Of a DNA stretch of 64,000 nt, positions 31,601-45,174 are shown piece by piece. Position 1 is the stretch's first letter; every line of letters begins with the position of its first letter. The position numbers were made by a program, and so were the translations under genes. The stretch is from NCBI RefSeq assembly GCF_031877795.1, contig NC_133971.1, forward strand, positions 12,998,325-13,062,324, given 5' to 3'. Source of the DNA: Strix aluco. Taxonomy: Eukaryota > Chordata > Aves > Strigiformes > Strigidae. Under the pieces are notes generated by a model that searched no databases, was not told the DNA's origin, and saw nothing but the letters and a program-made list of their open reading frames with translations.

Positions 31601-34600
31601 CAGTACTGCCAGTCTGTGTAAAGTCTGGCTAACAGTAAGTACCTACAGCCATCTTAATTTAACAGTGTATTTAAAAGGGCAATCAGGTACACACATAAGG
31701 AGTACAAACACAGATGAAGATATCCCACCTGCAAGTGTGTATCTACAGTGAATTTTTACTGCTGCCTTTAAAAGAAGGGTTTAAAGGTTTGTCTGTTTCC
31801 TAAGCCAGTTAATGCTCAATCTGAGCAGTGCAGAAGTTTAAAGTTTTGATTTGCATTTTACCAGATATGGTTGGTATTTGCTAAGAGATCAAATGCAACT
31901 ACAAGAGGCCTAGGTGTAATTAAGCATTAATTACATCATAATTCAAGGTTCTAACATAACTCAAATAGTTTAAATTTGTGCAACATCACCCCTTCAGTTC
32001 AGCTGGTACAAATGTTAAATCAGGCTAATGTACATTTTAGTAATTATAAAAATGGGGTATTTTACAGCTACTTCTACCATTGTAAGACTGCTTATTTCCC
32101 TAGACTAGGCTCATATCTCTTCTAAAGTATCATTAATTTTATGCATCATCTGTGGGTATAGCCTGTCATTTCTATTTCAAGTCTAGACACAGAGCAATTT
32201 TATTTCTCATTTTCGAATAGCTGTCCCTGGGCCATTCTCTTTCTCTGTCCCCAGATACAGTGTCTGACTTGCAGAGGTGAGAAACAGGATTTTCTCTGAA
32301 TAGACTTGGGGGAGGGTGTAGGAATAATAACCTTTGCTCTTGTTCTGCCCCAGATTCTCACCTTTGCACATGAATGGATACTCTTTTATTCGGGTCTTTC
32401 TTTTGGGGGATGAAACAAATTAACTGCAAAAGAATACCAGGGAATTCATTTTGTGCAGTATCTCTGCAAAGATTTTTTCTGAGACTCCATGGAAAAAAGA
32501 AACTCAGAAGCTTGAAATGGCTGATGCAAAACTTTCAGAATAGGCAGGGCAGCCTACCATTCCTCGCACACTGCTCTACAATAAAACTACACACAAATTT
32601 CTTACCAACTACATGTTTTCTTACCAAAGATGGAGCATAAAATAAATTACTATAATTCTTCTGAAGTCCAACTGTAGTTTTGAAGATAGAAAGTTTTAAG
32701 CTTCTTTGTTTAATAACTGCTCTCTAACTAAGAAAGACAGAGACTAGGTGCTTTTATTTCTTACTATTTTTAGTTCAAAAATGTGGGGAATTTGATGAAA
32801 TATGATGTGCAGAAAAGGATTTTTTCATCTTGAGAACAGAACTCTGGGTGACAAAATACCCACACTCTCTATGAAGTATGATTAAATATTACGAATGTTT
32901 TTCTCAGAAAAAACCCTCGTTATGTTGTGGTATTAAACATGATATATGTCCTAGTAAATATGCCAGGGTGGACGTGTTGTTACCAAAGTGTCTTCTGCCC
33001 CTTGCTAACATTTAGGCCTTTAAGCATCTCAGAAGTTCTTCCATTTGTTTTGTGTATGTATTTTACATGGAACACAGGAATGAATCTTGTATGACTCAGT
33101 GTGACAAAGATGGAGAAAAATATGACTACCATTACTTTTTGTGTTTTCTCAGTTATGAAACACTTAAGTGTGTAATATACACATTGAATCTTAACTGTTT
33201 TCAGGTGAGACAATGGCACTCTGATCAATGATAATAAATGCTGTGCTTTGTCCATCAACAACGAACCACCATCAGCAGTGGGATGAAATATATATCAGGG
33301 CTACCGTAATTCTATCTCCCTCTCTGATCCTGTTCAGGGAGATGTGTTATGAATATTAATGGTAAGTATGTGCAATATTAATAGTGTGTGGAATCCAGTG
33401 GCCATTACCTCTTAGCTTATTAAACAGCTTTGCACAAATGAGAAACAGTTTACTTATACTAATTGGCAAGGCCACACAGAGTTAGTGATTCCAATGCATA
33501 TTAAAAAATTTAAACTGTTTTATTCAGGTCTACTTATATAAATATAGATGTTTCATGTATGTATATATAAACGTAAAATGTGCATATGCTGGCATTGGGA
33601 GGGTGAGCAGGGCTACTATTTAAATTAATTATTTATAATTTCCAAAAAATAATGCTTTACATTAAAAAAACCCAAACTGATCTTGTCTTATGGTTAGAGT
33701 ATCTGTTTAAACGCAGATTCCTAACTTTTCTCATCTTTGTTTTTGAATAAGCATCTTCTGAAACACTGGAGTGGTTTGATGGTAGTGAACTTACAAGCAC
33801 TATAGATTTACAATTAAGAAGTTCTTGTAGCTGAGAATGGGGAAAGGACTCCCTTGTTGCTGATTGTCTGGTTGTGATTCAGCTTTTCAGACAGGTGTAC
33901 AAGCACTCACAGCAAGTAGTTACCCAAGTGATTTTTCTTTTAAACACAGTCAAATTTAACTTGGACTAATTAACTGCATAGTTAGAAGGTAATTTGCATG
34001 ATTAACAAACACTGCTTCTTACCCTTTAGGACAAAATAGAAGGAATTCCCCTTTTAAAATACAGTTTATTTTGGATATACTTCTTATCCATATTTTTTCC
34101 TGTTATTTTATTAAAATAAACATATTTAACTAGTTTTTCATAGTACTGGTAACAAGATTAGACTCTCCCTACAAATACTAGAGCTCTGTCAGAGTAGGTG
34201 GTTTGTATTTCCCAACTTCACACTTGGTCATCAGGCAATTGTCCCACATCAGGCAGCATAATACGTTAAACCCCTGAGCTATAAAGCCGTAGACTGGCCA
34301 GCTGGAAGCAAAATAGGTTTCCCCTTACCCATTGCCAATGTTTTGGACTCAGCCAATTCCCTGAAGAAAAATGACTATATACTTGGCACAGAGCAGCTAC
34401 TAAATTTAAATTTCTCCTGCCCCTATATACTAAGCTTTCTATCTGGTTCAACACTGAACTCCTATGATTTGGCCAGCTTGGATTCAGAAAGGGATCTTAA
34501 CCATCAATAAATTTATTGAAAATTATCCTTTCCTTTTTCCCTTTCCCTTCCCTTTCTTTCCTTCATAGTACCAAAATGAAGTTCCAGTGAGATGGGAAAA

Positions 34601-35702
34601 GTGGCAGATACAGCCAACCTAACATGCCATTAACAATCATTTTGCCTCTATTACCTGCGCTAGTCCACATCTAATTGCACTGCTTCATTTGTCTCATGAA
34701 TTACTGTCATCTGTAGCAATGTGCATGTTTAACCAGCAAATCTGAACTGAATGCAGACTTTCTAGAAAGGAATGGAAGAGGGACGTAGTCTGAATAGTCA
34801 CTTTCACTTAATGAAAACAAATTTTAGTTAGGGTTCTCTTACTGGGACTACATAAGATTCATCCAACATTGGAAGAATCGTTCTATCCCTCTCTTGTGAT
34901 TGTTTAAAATAAATGCCACTACAGTGAACAAAGGTTAGCAGTGTGACTTGGCAGACATTTATTTAACCCACGTGTTTATGAGTTCTCTGATGTCCATTTA
35001 TTCTAGAGAAAACTTAATTGCAAAATTGCCATCTTTATCTCAAATTAGGTTATGTCATAAACTAGCCATGGTGTTGTAAGCCTGATGGATGTTGGATAGG
35101 AGATGAATAAATACCAACAACTTTGACTTAAGACATCAATACTAAAATGCAACTATTATAGAAACAGAAGCACAATTCTCTGATTTTGTGAACAGTGTAC
35201 TCAAAGTATTTTTGGTTTCAGTTAAATAGGATTGGCTTCTTTATTTTTACCAACCTAATTTTGACACACAGGACTGTAACTGTCTCCAGTTTCCATTATC
35301 TTACAAACCTTTTTAATGTCCAAGCAAGATGGAATGACCCATTAAAATTTCTTATAGACAACCTTAGTATGTACACTAACATTGAGATGAATGTATACTA
35401 ACTTAACAGCAAAAGAAAATTATTGTTGGATGTTCAGAATCCTTATGCATATCCCTGAAATTAAATAGAAAACAGAGAATTTTCCATTGTATTTTTAGAC
35501 CAAGAACTCTGGGATGATTTTCTGTGTGACATTCATATTCTAATGTCCTCCTGATATTAACTCAGAGTCAATATTACTCACAATTTTTCTTGAATAAAAT
35601 AATGCTTTAGCAGAAAAGAGTCTTTCTCCAAGCCAAATGCTTTTCAGGTCTCCAATACACCACTTGCGTTCGGGGCCATAAAGACTCCTCAAATTTGGAC
35701 TT
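25620..35702. other. intergenic region upstream of ADAMTS6
   Basis: This is 10 kb with no gene I can support. The first kilobase is still moderately GC-rich, including a (CCT)n patch near 26380-26402. A donor-like TGTAAGT at about 26005 and an acceptor-like CTCCTCTTGCAG near 26400 on the plus strand could belong to a divergent non-coding transcript, but this is speculative. A perfect hairpin lies at 28853-28907 and a pyrimidine-rich stretch near 34525-34565. Confidence 0.6.
28854..28906. repeat. perfect inverted repeat (hairpin)
   Basis: The arm at 28854-28876 has its exact 23-base reverse complement at 28884-28906. One further A-T pair closes the loop, giving a 24-bp stem and a five-base loop CCACA. 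No mismatch is present. The arms begin CCAGGCAGG and end CCTGCCTGG. The flanks do not continue the pairing beyond a possible G-T wobble. Confidence 0.95.
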
Positions 35703-35709
35703 ATCCACC

Positions 35710-36664
35710 TGTGATCAGATCTTTGGGCTTATACCCATGTCGCAGATGAAAGTATTGACACAGTGATGATTTAGTAAGAAATCTAGATTTATTAATAACT
35801 AACAGCAATTTATTATTATTACAAAATAATTCAGAAATGCTGAAAGAAAGGAAAGCGACTTATTCACAGATTCTAAAATGACAAGATTCACACTTACTTA
35901 ATGGTACCTTAATTTATACATATATACATGCATATACACAAAACATACAAACACACACACAGAGACAAAAGTATTTGGATCCAGTAGAATGAACACAAAA
36001 CATACAAACGCACACACAGAAACAAAAGTATCTGGATCCAGTAGAGTGAAGTACATACCCACACACCAATAAGCAGAGAAAGAACGGGTGAAAGAGAAGC
36101 TAGCTCAAAGGAAAATTTCTCTTTCGAGTTTAGAGTAAATACTCCCAATGCCTTGGCACTCCTCAACGGGCAATAATTGAGACTCGAGCGGGTGGACTTC
36201 GCCCTGGCCTTCCGTCAGCTCTGGCAGCAGATGACACCTTAAGGGTTTTGATACCTGAGAGGTGTCCCAGCTCAGGGGAGATGCTGGTCACAGGCCCACT
36301 GCAGTCCAGGAGAGCTCAAGGGGTCTCCCTTGTGGTCGCCATTTATAGGGTCCAAGATAATTGACTTTTGTCAGATACCATCTGGTGCCTTCTAGCAGTT
36401 GCACAAGAGCTTCATGAATGTGCAACTCTGTTATTGTTCCCATTTGACCACATCCCGGGCACAGGTGTGCCAGGCCCTTAGGAGTTGATGGGCCATTTTA
36501 ACCATTTCCGAGCAATCAGGAGGGGCAGGAGCCAGGCTCATTAATGTTACCAGTCCTTATCTCCACAGATTGGTGTATAGCTCGGGGGAAGTGGGTGGAA
36601 TCACACCTAGCACCAAGCAGCCCAACAAGAAGGGGCGGGGAGGGGTAAGAATTGCACCACCACA
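35710..36664 (-). mobile_element. solo retroviral LTR, minus orientation
   Basis: On the minus strand the element begins TGTGGTGGTGCAATTC at 36664 and ends GATCACA at 35710, giving TG...CA ends. ATCCACC occurs directly outside both ends (35703-35709 and 36665-36671), as a target duplication would. Seven bases is one more than usual for retroviruses, so one boundary may be off slightly. A TATA-like CTATAAATGG (minus strand, near 36341-36350) and an AATAAA signal near 35787-35795 fit U3 and R. No internal retroviral genes adjoin. The family is not assigned. Confidence 0.75.
35936..36049. repeat. 57-bp tandem duplication inside the LTR
   Basis: Unit 1 (35936-35992) and unit 2 (35993-36049) each start ACACAAAACATACAAAC, carry a CA-rich core and share GGATCCAGTAGA. 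They differ at only a few bases, so the duplication is either young or kept similar. Confidence 0.9.
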
Positions 36665-36671
36665 ATCCACC

Positions 36672-37386
36672 TGTGATTAATCTCTTACAATGGTCAGTTT
36701 TCATCTCGTTTCTTTGGGTTTAAGAGTTTAGGAATAGGGATGGTGAAGCTGAGAAGGAAGAGGTTTATCCAATTAAAAAAAACATGCATGTTCCCATTTA
36801 ACAATGAGACAAAATACCATCTTCTGTTAAACTGCACATCTGGAGCACTTAGCTGACATGTGAGAGACCCAGTTTCATGACCCTGTTTCAAATAAGTCAA
36901 TATGATTTAGAGTAACTGGAATTGATTTAACATAAACTGGGGAGAGATCTATGCTTGACTGGTAAATTAGTTTGTTACCCTGGTCATTCAATAACACAAA
37001 TAAAGGTTCTCAGCTTTGCTTTGCCCTAAGGTTTTATACATCCTATCTAGCAGCCCTTATTAATAGGTTGGGGGGTGGTTCTTTCTCTTTTTTTTGGCCT
37101 TTGTAGAGCTGACAAACCTTTCCATAAAAAGAATACAACAAGCTATAGTCTATGGCCTAGATTTTAACTTTCATAAAACTGGGGCGGGGGAAAAAAAGGT
37201 CCTTATTTGTTCCACCTACAATGAAGTATAACTACTACAAGGAGAGAAAAAAAGTTGATGAAATGGCACACCTTACACTGAAAGATTTCCAACTATTCCA
37301 TCACTACATTTACAGAGACTTGTTCTAAACTCAACTTTTTGAAAAGTTTCTCTTTTCCACATTTTCTTACTTTTCATAAAGCTTAA
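36672..37386. other. intergenic spacer between two LTRs
   Basis: This is 0.7 kb of sequence with no recognised feature. Confidence 0.6.
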
Positions 37387-37391
37387 GCGAG

Positions 37392-37739
37392 TGTGGTGGT
37401 TTAGCCCCTGCCGGGGTCTGAGACCACGCGGCCGCTGCCCCTCCCCCACAAAGGGAGTGAAATACAAAGCCCCAAGACTGAAATAAGGAGAGGTTTAATA
37501 CAACAATGCAATAGCAACACAACAAACAATAACAGTAATAGTGATAGCAGTGAACAGAGCAAAATAGCTACCAAATACAGCAGTGGGAAGCACGATGTAC
37601 AAAACCACGAGTGCACCACGCTCCGCGCCAGGAAAATGTGACCTGCCAGGATGTGACGTCCGCATGGTATCTGAATAACCCGGCTAGAGCTCCCCCCACT
37701 GCTGGGGAAACTTAACCCTATCCTGGTTAAACCAGGACA
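37392..37739 (-). mobile_element. solo retroviral LTR, 348 bp, minus orientation
   Basis: On the minus strand it starts TGTCCTGGTTTAACCAGG at 37739 and ends AAACCACCACA at 37392. The same five bases GCGAG flank it at 37387-37391 and 37740-37744, a clean target-site duplication. An ATTAAA poly(A)-type signal is present on the minus strand near 37495. Being a single LTR with no internal region, it is a solo LTR left by recombination. Its first bases resemble those of the 5' LTR at 60689. Confidence 0.88.
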
Positions 37740-40700
37740 GCGAGGGAGTACAATTGGACTATGCTCCTATAAATTGATCTGCCAGGACTGAAGAGTGTCA
37801 GCTATCAGCAAGCAAGTACAAAACCTTCATAAAGAAAAGATGCTCCCTTTCAAACTCTTAACTCATAACAGTTTTTTTAAGTAAGGATAGATAACAGTAA
37901 TAAATAAACAGCATAATAAATAAACTACATAGAAATGTAGTACCTATCATGTGCTCGATCTTCAATCTACAGTTTTCCTGGTATACAAAGCTCTAGAAGC
38001 TCTAGATATTCAACATGCTTTAAAATCTTGTCACTTAGGCTAGAGAGTAAATACAGAGCTAAATGCACAGCACCAATTCATAAATGCTGTTTGTCAGCCT
38101 CTTCCAACAAAGATGTTATGTGGTTTTGCGATTATCATTCCTTTTTCCACCTTACCAGTTTTATGTGTGACAGCATTTGTCTCATACCAAAATCTATTGT
38201 TGAGAAACCTCTGTCCTTTTCTGATGGAAATAAATTCTTATGTTCTGGAAACAAAGGACTGGAAAGCCAAATAAAAGCTATGACCTGGATCCCTATGTGC
38301 TGTTCACACAATCCTTTTTTAAAATATTTTCACTATCAGTTACTGGCATCAAGTGGTAGGCTAGCAGGAAGGAAAGCGTAACAGAGTCTGAGGCCACCTA
38401 GAAGAGGTGTCCACAGGTTTTTTCTGTGGGAACAATTTTTGTAGTATTTTAGCATTTTCCAGCTGAACTAGCATGGAGGTTCACTCACACTCTCCGACTT
38501 CCCTCATAGGGTCCAGATTCCTGTCCCTGTGCAGGTACGTGATTACCAGGGTCAGTTGTCCCTCATTTTTTTCCATGTTGATAGAGCAACCCAAAGCAGA
38601 TTTTCTGTGTAATACTAAATATGTACTGGTCCATCAGTTTCATATGCCAATCTTCTGACAAGTGTTCCACTGAAGATGGGAGAGGGACAGCTGAATGATT
38701 CACAGAGCTAACCAAATTATCTGCATGTCGTCTTCATCCACAATTCCTCTTTGTCACTTTGGCAGCTCAGGTGTGCACCCCTCACAAAGAGTTTGATATT
38801 TGTGGTGATGACTTGCCTCTCTGGAGTCAGTACTAAGTGACAGATGAATAGCCTTAAGAATTACCTCACCCAGAGATATTGGTATGGTGTCTAGATCAAA
38901 AATTTTACAGACTTTGTAGTTGCATGGAATGCAACACCTTTTTCCTCCATAAGCAGACTTAGCTGGACCTCTGGGTATCCTGAAAGTTGTAAATGGAAGG
39001 GAGATGCATCTACCCATATCTGAAAGTGTTTTTCTCCTTGCTTTTTGCAGCAGCATCCCAATCAGATGAAGATTGGCTGCTCAGAATGAGAAGGCACCTG
39101 AAGACCCAAGGTGATTCTCAGTAGCTGATGGTCTATTACAAGGCTGACACTTTTTCTACTGGTTAAGACATGGCATAAGATGCCGCTGAAGGAGGATGCT
39201 CTTCCCATATACCTTCTAATGTGCTGGGAAGGATCTAGACTTCTTTGTTTTTATTTTTCATCCCAGGGCTTTTCCTTCTAACATGACTCAGTGCAATTCT
39301 GCAAATTTTCTTTCACAGTTTTACAACATAAAGGGTTACTTGCACATTTATTACTGGGAAATAATATATGGGCTAATATACTGAGAAATAATATGTGCTA
39401 ATAATCCCATGTTTATAGGGAAGTTTTTGGAAAAGTCTAAAAAAAGAAAACCTGAACTGAGAATTTTTCAGTAATTTAACTGAAGAACAACTGCAGGCAG
39501 TGTGCTGTTCACAAAGCAGCTAAAACTCTGCATCTGGTTAACCTTCTTGATGGGAAAGGGACCATTATTTGCCCCTTAGCTTGCTCTGGACACTCCTGTA
39601 AGAAAAAAGAGATGCATCCCCAGAATTGCCTCAGAAACCAAATGAAAATATTTTTTTGAATGTATTAGCTTTGAAGAGAAAATTTTCAGAGAAAATTGAG
39701 AAACAGAGAAAGCTGTGCACAAAGAAAGCAACTGGATAGAGGCTCAGAGCCAAAGATTGGTCTGGTTTGAGTTACAATAGGGTTAGGGAACACCCTGTTG
39801 TGAATACTGCTTGACCTAGAAGGTACTGATTTTGGAAGGAAAAATGGGAGAAGAAAAGAAATAGAAAACATGGAAAGTCAAGAACAAAATACAGAGAAAA
39901 AAACCTTAAAATGTGTATGGGGGAAGATGGAAAAAGAAATAGAAAATCTCTCAGGAAAAATCTATCATACAGTCTTTTTTAATTGTATGAACTGGTGGTG
40001 TGAACATGATAGAAGTAAAAGAAGAAATGTCACTTTTTTCCAAAATAAAATTATAATTCTTACTCTAGAATTACTCTACATGCAATATATGGACTGAGAT
40101 TTTAACATCATGGGATGTAACATAACAACTTTTTTTAAAATTTTAGGCTACTAAAGGATTGATAAGCACTTCATATATTGCGTAGTATATAAAACCAGTA
40201 GCATGCTATTTGTACTTCATTATGTATCACTATGCCAAAATGGAAAACCAACTTTCTAAAACTGATCACATCTTGGCTTATCCTTTAATTATCAAATGCT
40301 TTGGAAGGAACAGTGATTATAAGCAAAAAAAAATCTATTTTAATATCTAGTTACCATATAGAGTATTAATAAAGCATTGCAATGATTACTTACTGCTTCA
40401 GTTTAGTTGAAACACACTATTGATCAACAACGATGTTTTGAATACTGTTGCTATTGTCAGTAAATTTATGCAAAGGATTTCCTTAACCATGCAAAAAGCA
40501 GGCATAAACCTTTGAAATAAAACACTTTCATGGGAAAATATAACACTCTAATTAATATGCTAAAAATATTCTATTTGGTCTGATTCAGACTGATTTGTTG
40601 CTTATGGACGATTGTGTAATTTGCTAATAATTTGCAACCCATATCTGATAATGTTTTTTCACATAAGCTTGATCCCTGCCATACATATGCATGTTTATTG

Positions 40701-42368
40701 GAAAACCGTGTACTAATATTACTTCAATATTATTTGCCTCTTAAATTGAGTTCTGAATTGCTACCACAAATTAGATATTTGAAAGTGAAACACATCAAAT
40801 TCAGTTTGATTATTTCAGTCTCTAATTCTTTCTAGGTACTCCTGCTTTTTAAAATTGGCAATGGATTTGTGTCCCCTTGCAGAATTACGTGCATGTTGAC
40901 TACCTTCCAGATTGCATTTTTGAATAATAACAGTCTGAAAACAACCGTGCTAAAATGTGGCAAAGGTAACTTTGTTCAACAATCATGATAATGCTTCTTT
41001 GTAAACATTGATGCTGCAGTAATTCAGTGGGACAGTTTCATCCCTGGTGTAGCCCCACCAACTTATCTCCAGTGGAGAAGAACTGCAGCAGGAATTAATT
41101 TGTCTGAGTAAAATAACTCTGTCTTAATTCAAGGTGAAGGTTTACATCTAGTTCCTGATAATTCTATATAGAATTAGCTGATTTGTTTTAAGATGTTTCT
41201 GGCATGGTACAGGAGACTTCTCACTGTAAGTACTATTCCTATCATAGGGGCTCTGTCTGTCCTCTCCCTATTTAATTTGGTTTATGTGACTCTTGGCTCT
41301 CTAAGAAGTGCTGCTTCTCTTGCAGTAATTCACAGTTGATGTAGAGATGTAGCATTTCATAAAATTAGTATCTGTGTTACATTATAAAATTTGAACACCA
41401 CCACAGCTACACTTTTCTTGACATAGAACAGTCACTGTTTGACTCAGTCAAGACATAGTTGTTACTCTGTTTCACTGTTCCTGAACTGTAACCCATACAT
41501 GAGAGCTTTGTTTCTGAATTAATCATCTCCAAGTTAGCAGTCCAGAGACTTGCAAATGTTTTTTAAACTCAGCTTTGTTGTTACTGCCTGCGTCAGTCCC
41601 AGTTGTGGCAGGAAAGTTACATTCAAATTTGTGTGTTCTTAGCAGAATTCTGCTGAGACCCTCACATATGTAGTTATGGTATTATTTTTATAGGTTTGCC
41701 AGTTTTTCAATACTTCATCTTCCCAAATAATAGACTACAGGCAACACTGCCAGAATTCTGTCATATACAAGGGACTTTGATCAGGCCACACTATTTTTGT
41801 CAAGTTTGCACAAAGAGTGTATTGACTGCACAGCCTGAGCTTTCATATGCAAAGAGCATCAAAACTAAGCTCCTGTTTGCAGTCAGGGGTTGCCCTGCAA
41901 AGTTTGAGCCACCTGGGAACTACCTGATAAAGTCTAGTTACATTTTTAATTTCCGGAACAGGTAGGAGGACTATTCTGAACAGACTGAGTAACATTAAGT
42001 TCAGCTCAGTGGAGCTGTTCACCTTGCCATGATGAAACACAGATCTGCTTCTTTTCTATTAAGCAGCTTTATTCCCATTGACCTCAGCCTTTTGATTCTT
42101 CTCTCAAATACAAATTGATTACTTATTTTTTCCAGTGTTGCTGTTTAGTGTTGCAGGACTATAACCAACACCTTCCTGGGTATAATCAAAATACAGCTTT
42201 CAATGCAATGACTTTCACAAAACAAAACCTTCTAGTAGTGAAATAGACACAAGTCCAACAAGGAATGGTAACTCAGATAAAAACATGCTGTGCATTCGAA
42301 TAAAACCTAGATGCAACTGCATCTGGTTATGCATACACAGTAAGCTAACACTTGGTCTTTGGCAACAT

Positions 42369-42388
42369 TTATTAATTTAAATTAATAA
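42369..42388. repeat. 20-bp AT palindrome
   Basis: TTATTAATTT followed directly by its exact reverse complement makes a 20-bp perfect palindrome. It contains ATTAAT homeodomain-like cores. Confidence 0.85.
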
Positions 42389-43210
42389 TTTAACCATAAG
42401 AGCTTTACAGTCAGTGCAAATAGACATAAAATTAAACAGTTCTTTTAAATAAAAGCAAATGAAGCACCAAAGATGAACTATTACGAGAGACATCAATTTT
42501 AAGCACTGTAATTTGTTTCTGTGGATAATTTAGTGTTCTGGCAAAGATGCGTCTAGGTCATGACACCAAGAATAGTGGCTTGCCTTGTCACCAATCAAAA
42601 TTCCCCAGTGTTCTATCAAATGAAATAAAACCACTTTATAATCTTAAAGAAACCTGAGCAACTGATTGTCAGGGAAATTATTTACTATAAATAGGTAAGG
42701 ACTGGTTATTTATCAAGGAAACTGCAACATTAATCTAGTTTAATTCGTATTTTAAGTCCTTCTGCCTGAAACAGTCTCCAGCAACTCATTTAAATGCAAC
42801 CTAAATTGCAATTATAATAGGAATGCCACCAAAATTACATTTGTCTTGGCTAACTATAATCCAAAAGCTCATTTGGAAGCACCTGCAAGCAGCATTTGTT
42901 GCCAAATAGAGAGGGCAAGATTATGTTTCATTTGACACAATAAATTTTCTAAAGTACAGAATTTAAAACGTTTGCAGAACAAAGATCTTCTTGTAACCAT
43001 GGCTGATTATAATTATGAGTAGTTCGGCACTGCTGAGGTACCTTGGAATGCGCGTTGTTTAACCTGGAAACAATCTGAACTAAAACCTAGTGTTAGTATT
43101 GCCTGAAAATATGCATTAAATAGTCTCAGTGGCTTAATAACTAGAATTTCACATTTGGGAATAAGTAAAAGTATTGTGATCAAAAAGTTGTTATGCTAAA
43201 ACAGTTTGAA

Positions 43211-43239
43211 ATTAAATAAATAAATAAATAAAATAAAAT
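43211..43239. repeat. AAAT microsatellite
   Basis: This is a run of about six AAAT units (AAATAAATAAAT...), low complexity. Confidence 0.85.
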
Positions 43240-45150
43240 TCCAACAAGAAAAAGAACAGTAGATCAAACTCAGTAAACCAAACCAAAACACTGAAAAAAA
43301 TACCCTTCTTCAGCAAGTACATGGATTAGCTATCTTTTGTGAATAAATAACTCATGAAGGATGAATTGCAGACTCAAAGTAAACAGGCGCAAGGTGGCAA
43401 TACCTTCTCAGGTGTCTCTGTTTTATATGCTGTTTATTGGACTTTTCCTTTTTTTTCCCCAAAGAATCAAATACAATATAAGATTCAGAGAATGTAGTGT
43501 CATTGTACCAAAATACTAAAGAATACTCAAGGTTTCAAGATAGACTTATTTTTACAAGATTATATGCCCGTGACTAGCCATAGCAATCTTCATTAGCATC
43601 ACCTGTTCTCTCTCACATAAGCAAACAAAAAGCTCATGTGTATTTCTGCCAAAACTTTTTATCTAGAAATTTTTATGTAAGTCTTTCAAAATCATGGTTC
43701 TCTTATCTGCAGCAAAATCCAGAAAAATATAAGTTAATTTTAATGCCACCATCAAAAGTTGAAAAACTATCTGCAGAACAATTTAGTTAATTCACTAGGA
43801 AATGATGTCAGTAAGTTTGTACCAATCACAACTGAGTTTGTGAGAGCAGACGGTCTGCTCTTCCTTGTAACCTTGTAATACTACCTGCAAGAATGTGTTC
43901 ACATCGCTAGATCAATTTTCTCACAATTTGAAGTTGGCTGTACCTATGTATTCTGAAAAGTGAGAAGAGCTGGGGGCTCTACACTGTACACACAGTCCAT
44001 ACTGTGGAGTGAGTCATTTTTTCCTCTTCATGTGTGTGCCAGGTTGGATTCCATCAAATCTGAATGGCAAGTAGCACTCCCTCAGGTTGAGATTTTCTAC
44101 TGCATCAGTCACAACTGAAACCACTGTTCTCCCAGATTTGGCCTCTGATTCAGCAGGTGATTGTTTATCCATGAATTATGCCCTGGATGGTGACAGGGTT
44201 GTGACTGACATCTTTTTCTTGATCATATTAAAATCACCAGCTCAATACTGGGAGAATATGATATGGGTTAGATGGAGAAGCCTCCTGCTTACCTGATGCT
44301 TAGCAGAGTCAGAACTATGAGGGGTTTTAAGCAGCATCAATACTCCAGAGATATAGCCTAATCAAATAAACCAAGCCAAGTACAATACTACCTTACTCAG
44401 TAACTATTGAAGTCAAAGAAATCTGTCCTTATTGCTTGTTGCTATCATGGCATCTATTTGATCACCACTGGTTATTATAGAAAACACAAAGATTAATTGA
44501 GGTTTACCAAGATGTCTGATCAACACTTCTCAAGATTGTCCTGTTATGATCAGCCAATTGTCTATATATGAACTGACAGACAAGGTTTTATTTAAGATCT
44601 CAGAGTCCAAGGGCAGTTCTGTGTGTTAGTAAGACTGGCTCAGCTGTGAATCTCAGGTACACTTCTCATATGTCAGATGGATATGATGTAAATAACCTCT
44701 AATTCAAAGCATGACTCTGAAATGATAGAAATGAGCATTGCCATTCAGAAGCCATGGTAACATAAGGAGTGTTCAGTTTCATTTGATCTAGGATATTATG
44801 AAGTGTCCTCTTCTTCAGAAAAAGGAAATAAGAATTTCAGCTTGCACTTCTGCTTGATCTCTTCTACAGTTCCAAAGTAAATCAAAGCAACCACTTCTTT
44901 TTATAAGAGTTACTGAAAAGTGAGGTGCAAAAATTGTCATATGAGCATAAAATGAGATTTGCCATTGCTGATGATGTTTGCTGTTCAGATATCAACTGTA
45001 GTCTCTGACCATGTCCAGTGGAACCCACGTTTCCAAAAGTCAGCTCCAGGATGGTTTTAATGTGATTCATGCTCATGTCATGAAACTGCAGACTAGGCAA
45101 TCAATTATTTTAAGAACAGACAGATAAGATACTGTCATCAGCTGGAATCA

Positions 45151-45174
45151 CAGACACCTTTAAAAAGGTGTCTG
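45151..45174. repeat. 11-bp inverted repeat, 2-base loop
   Basis: CAGACACCTTT and its exact reverse complement are separated by two A. The hairpin is short and intergenic, with no known role. Confidence 0.7.
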
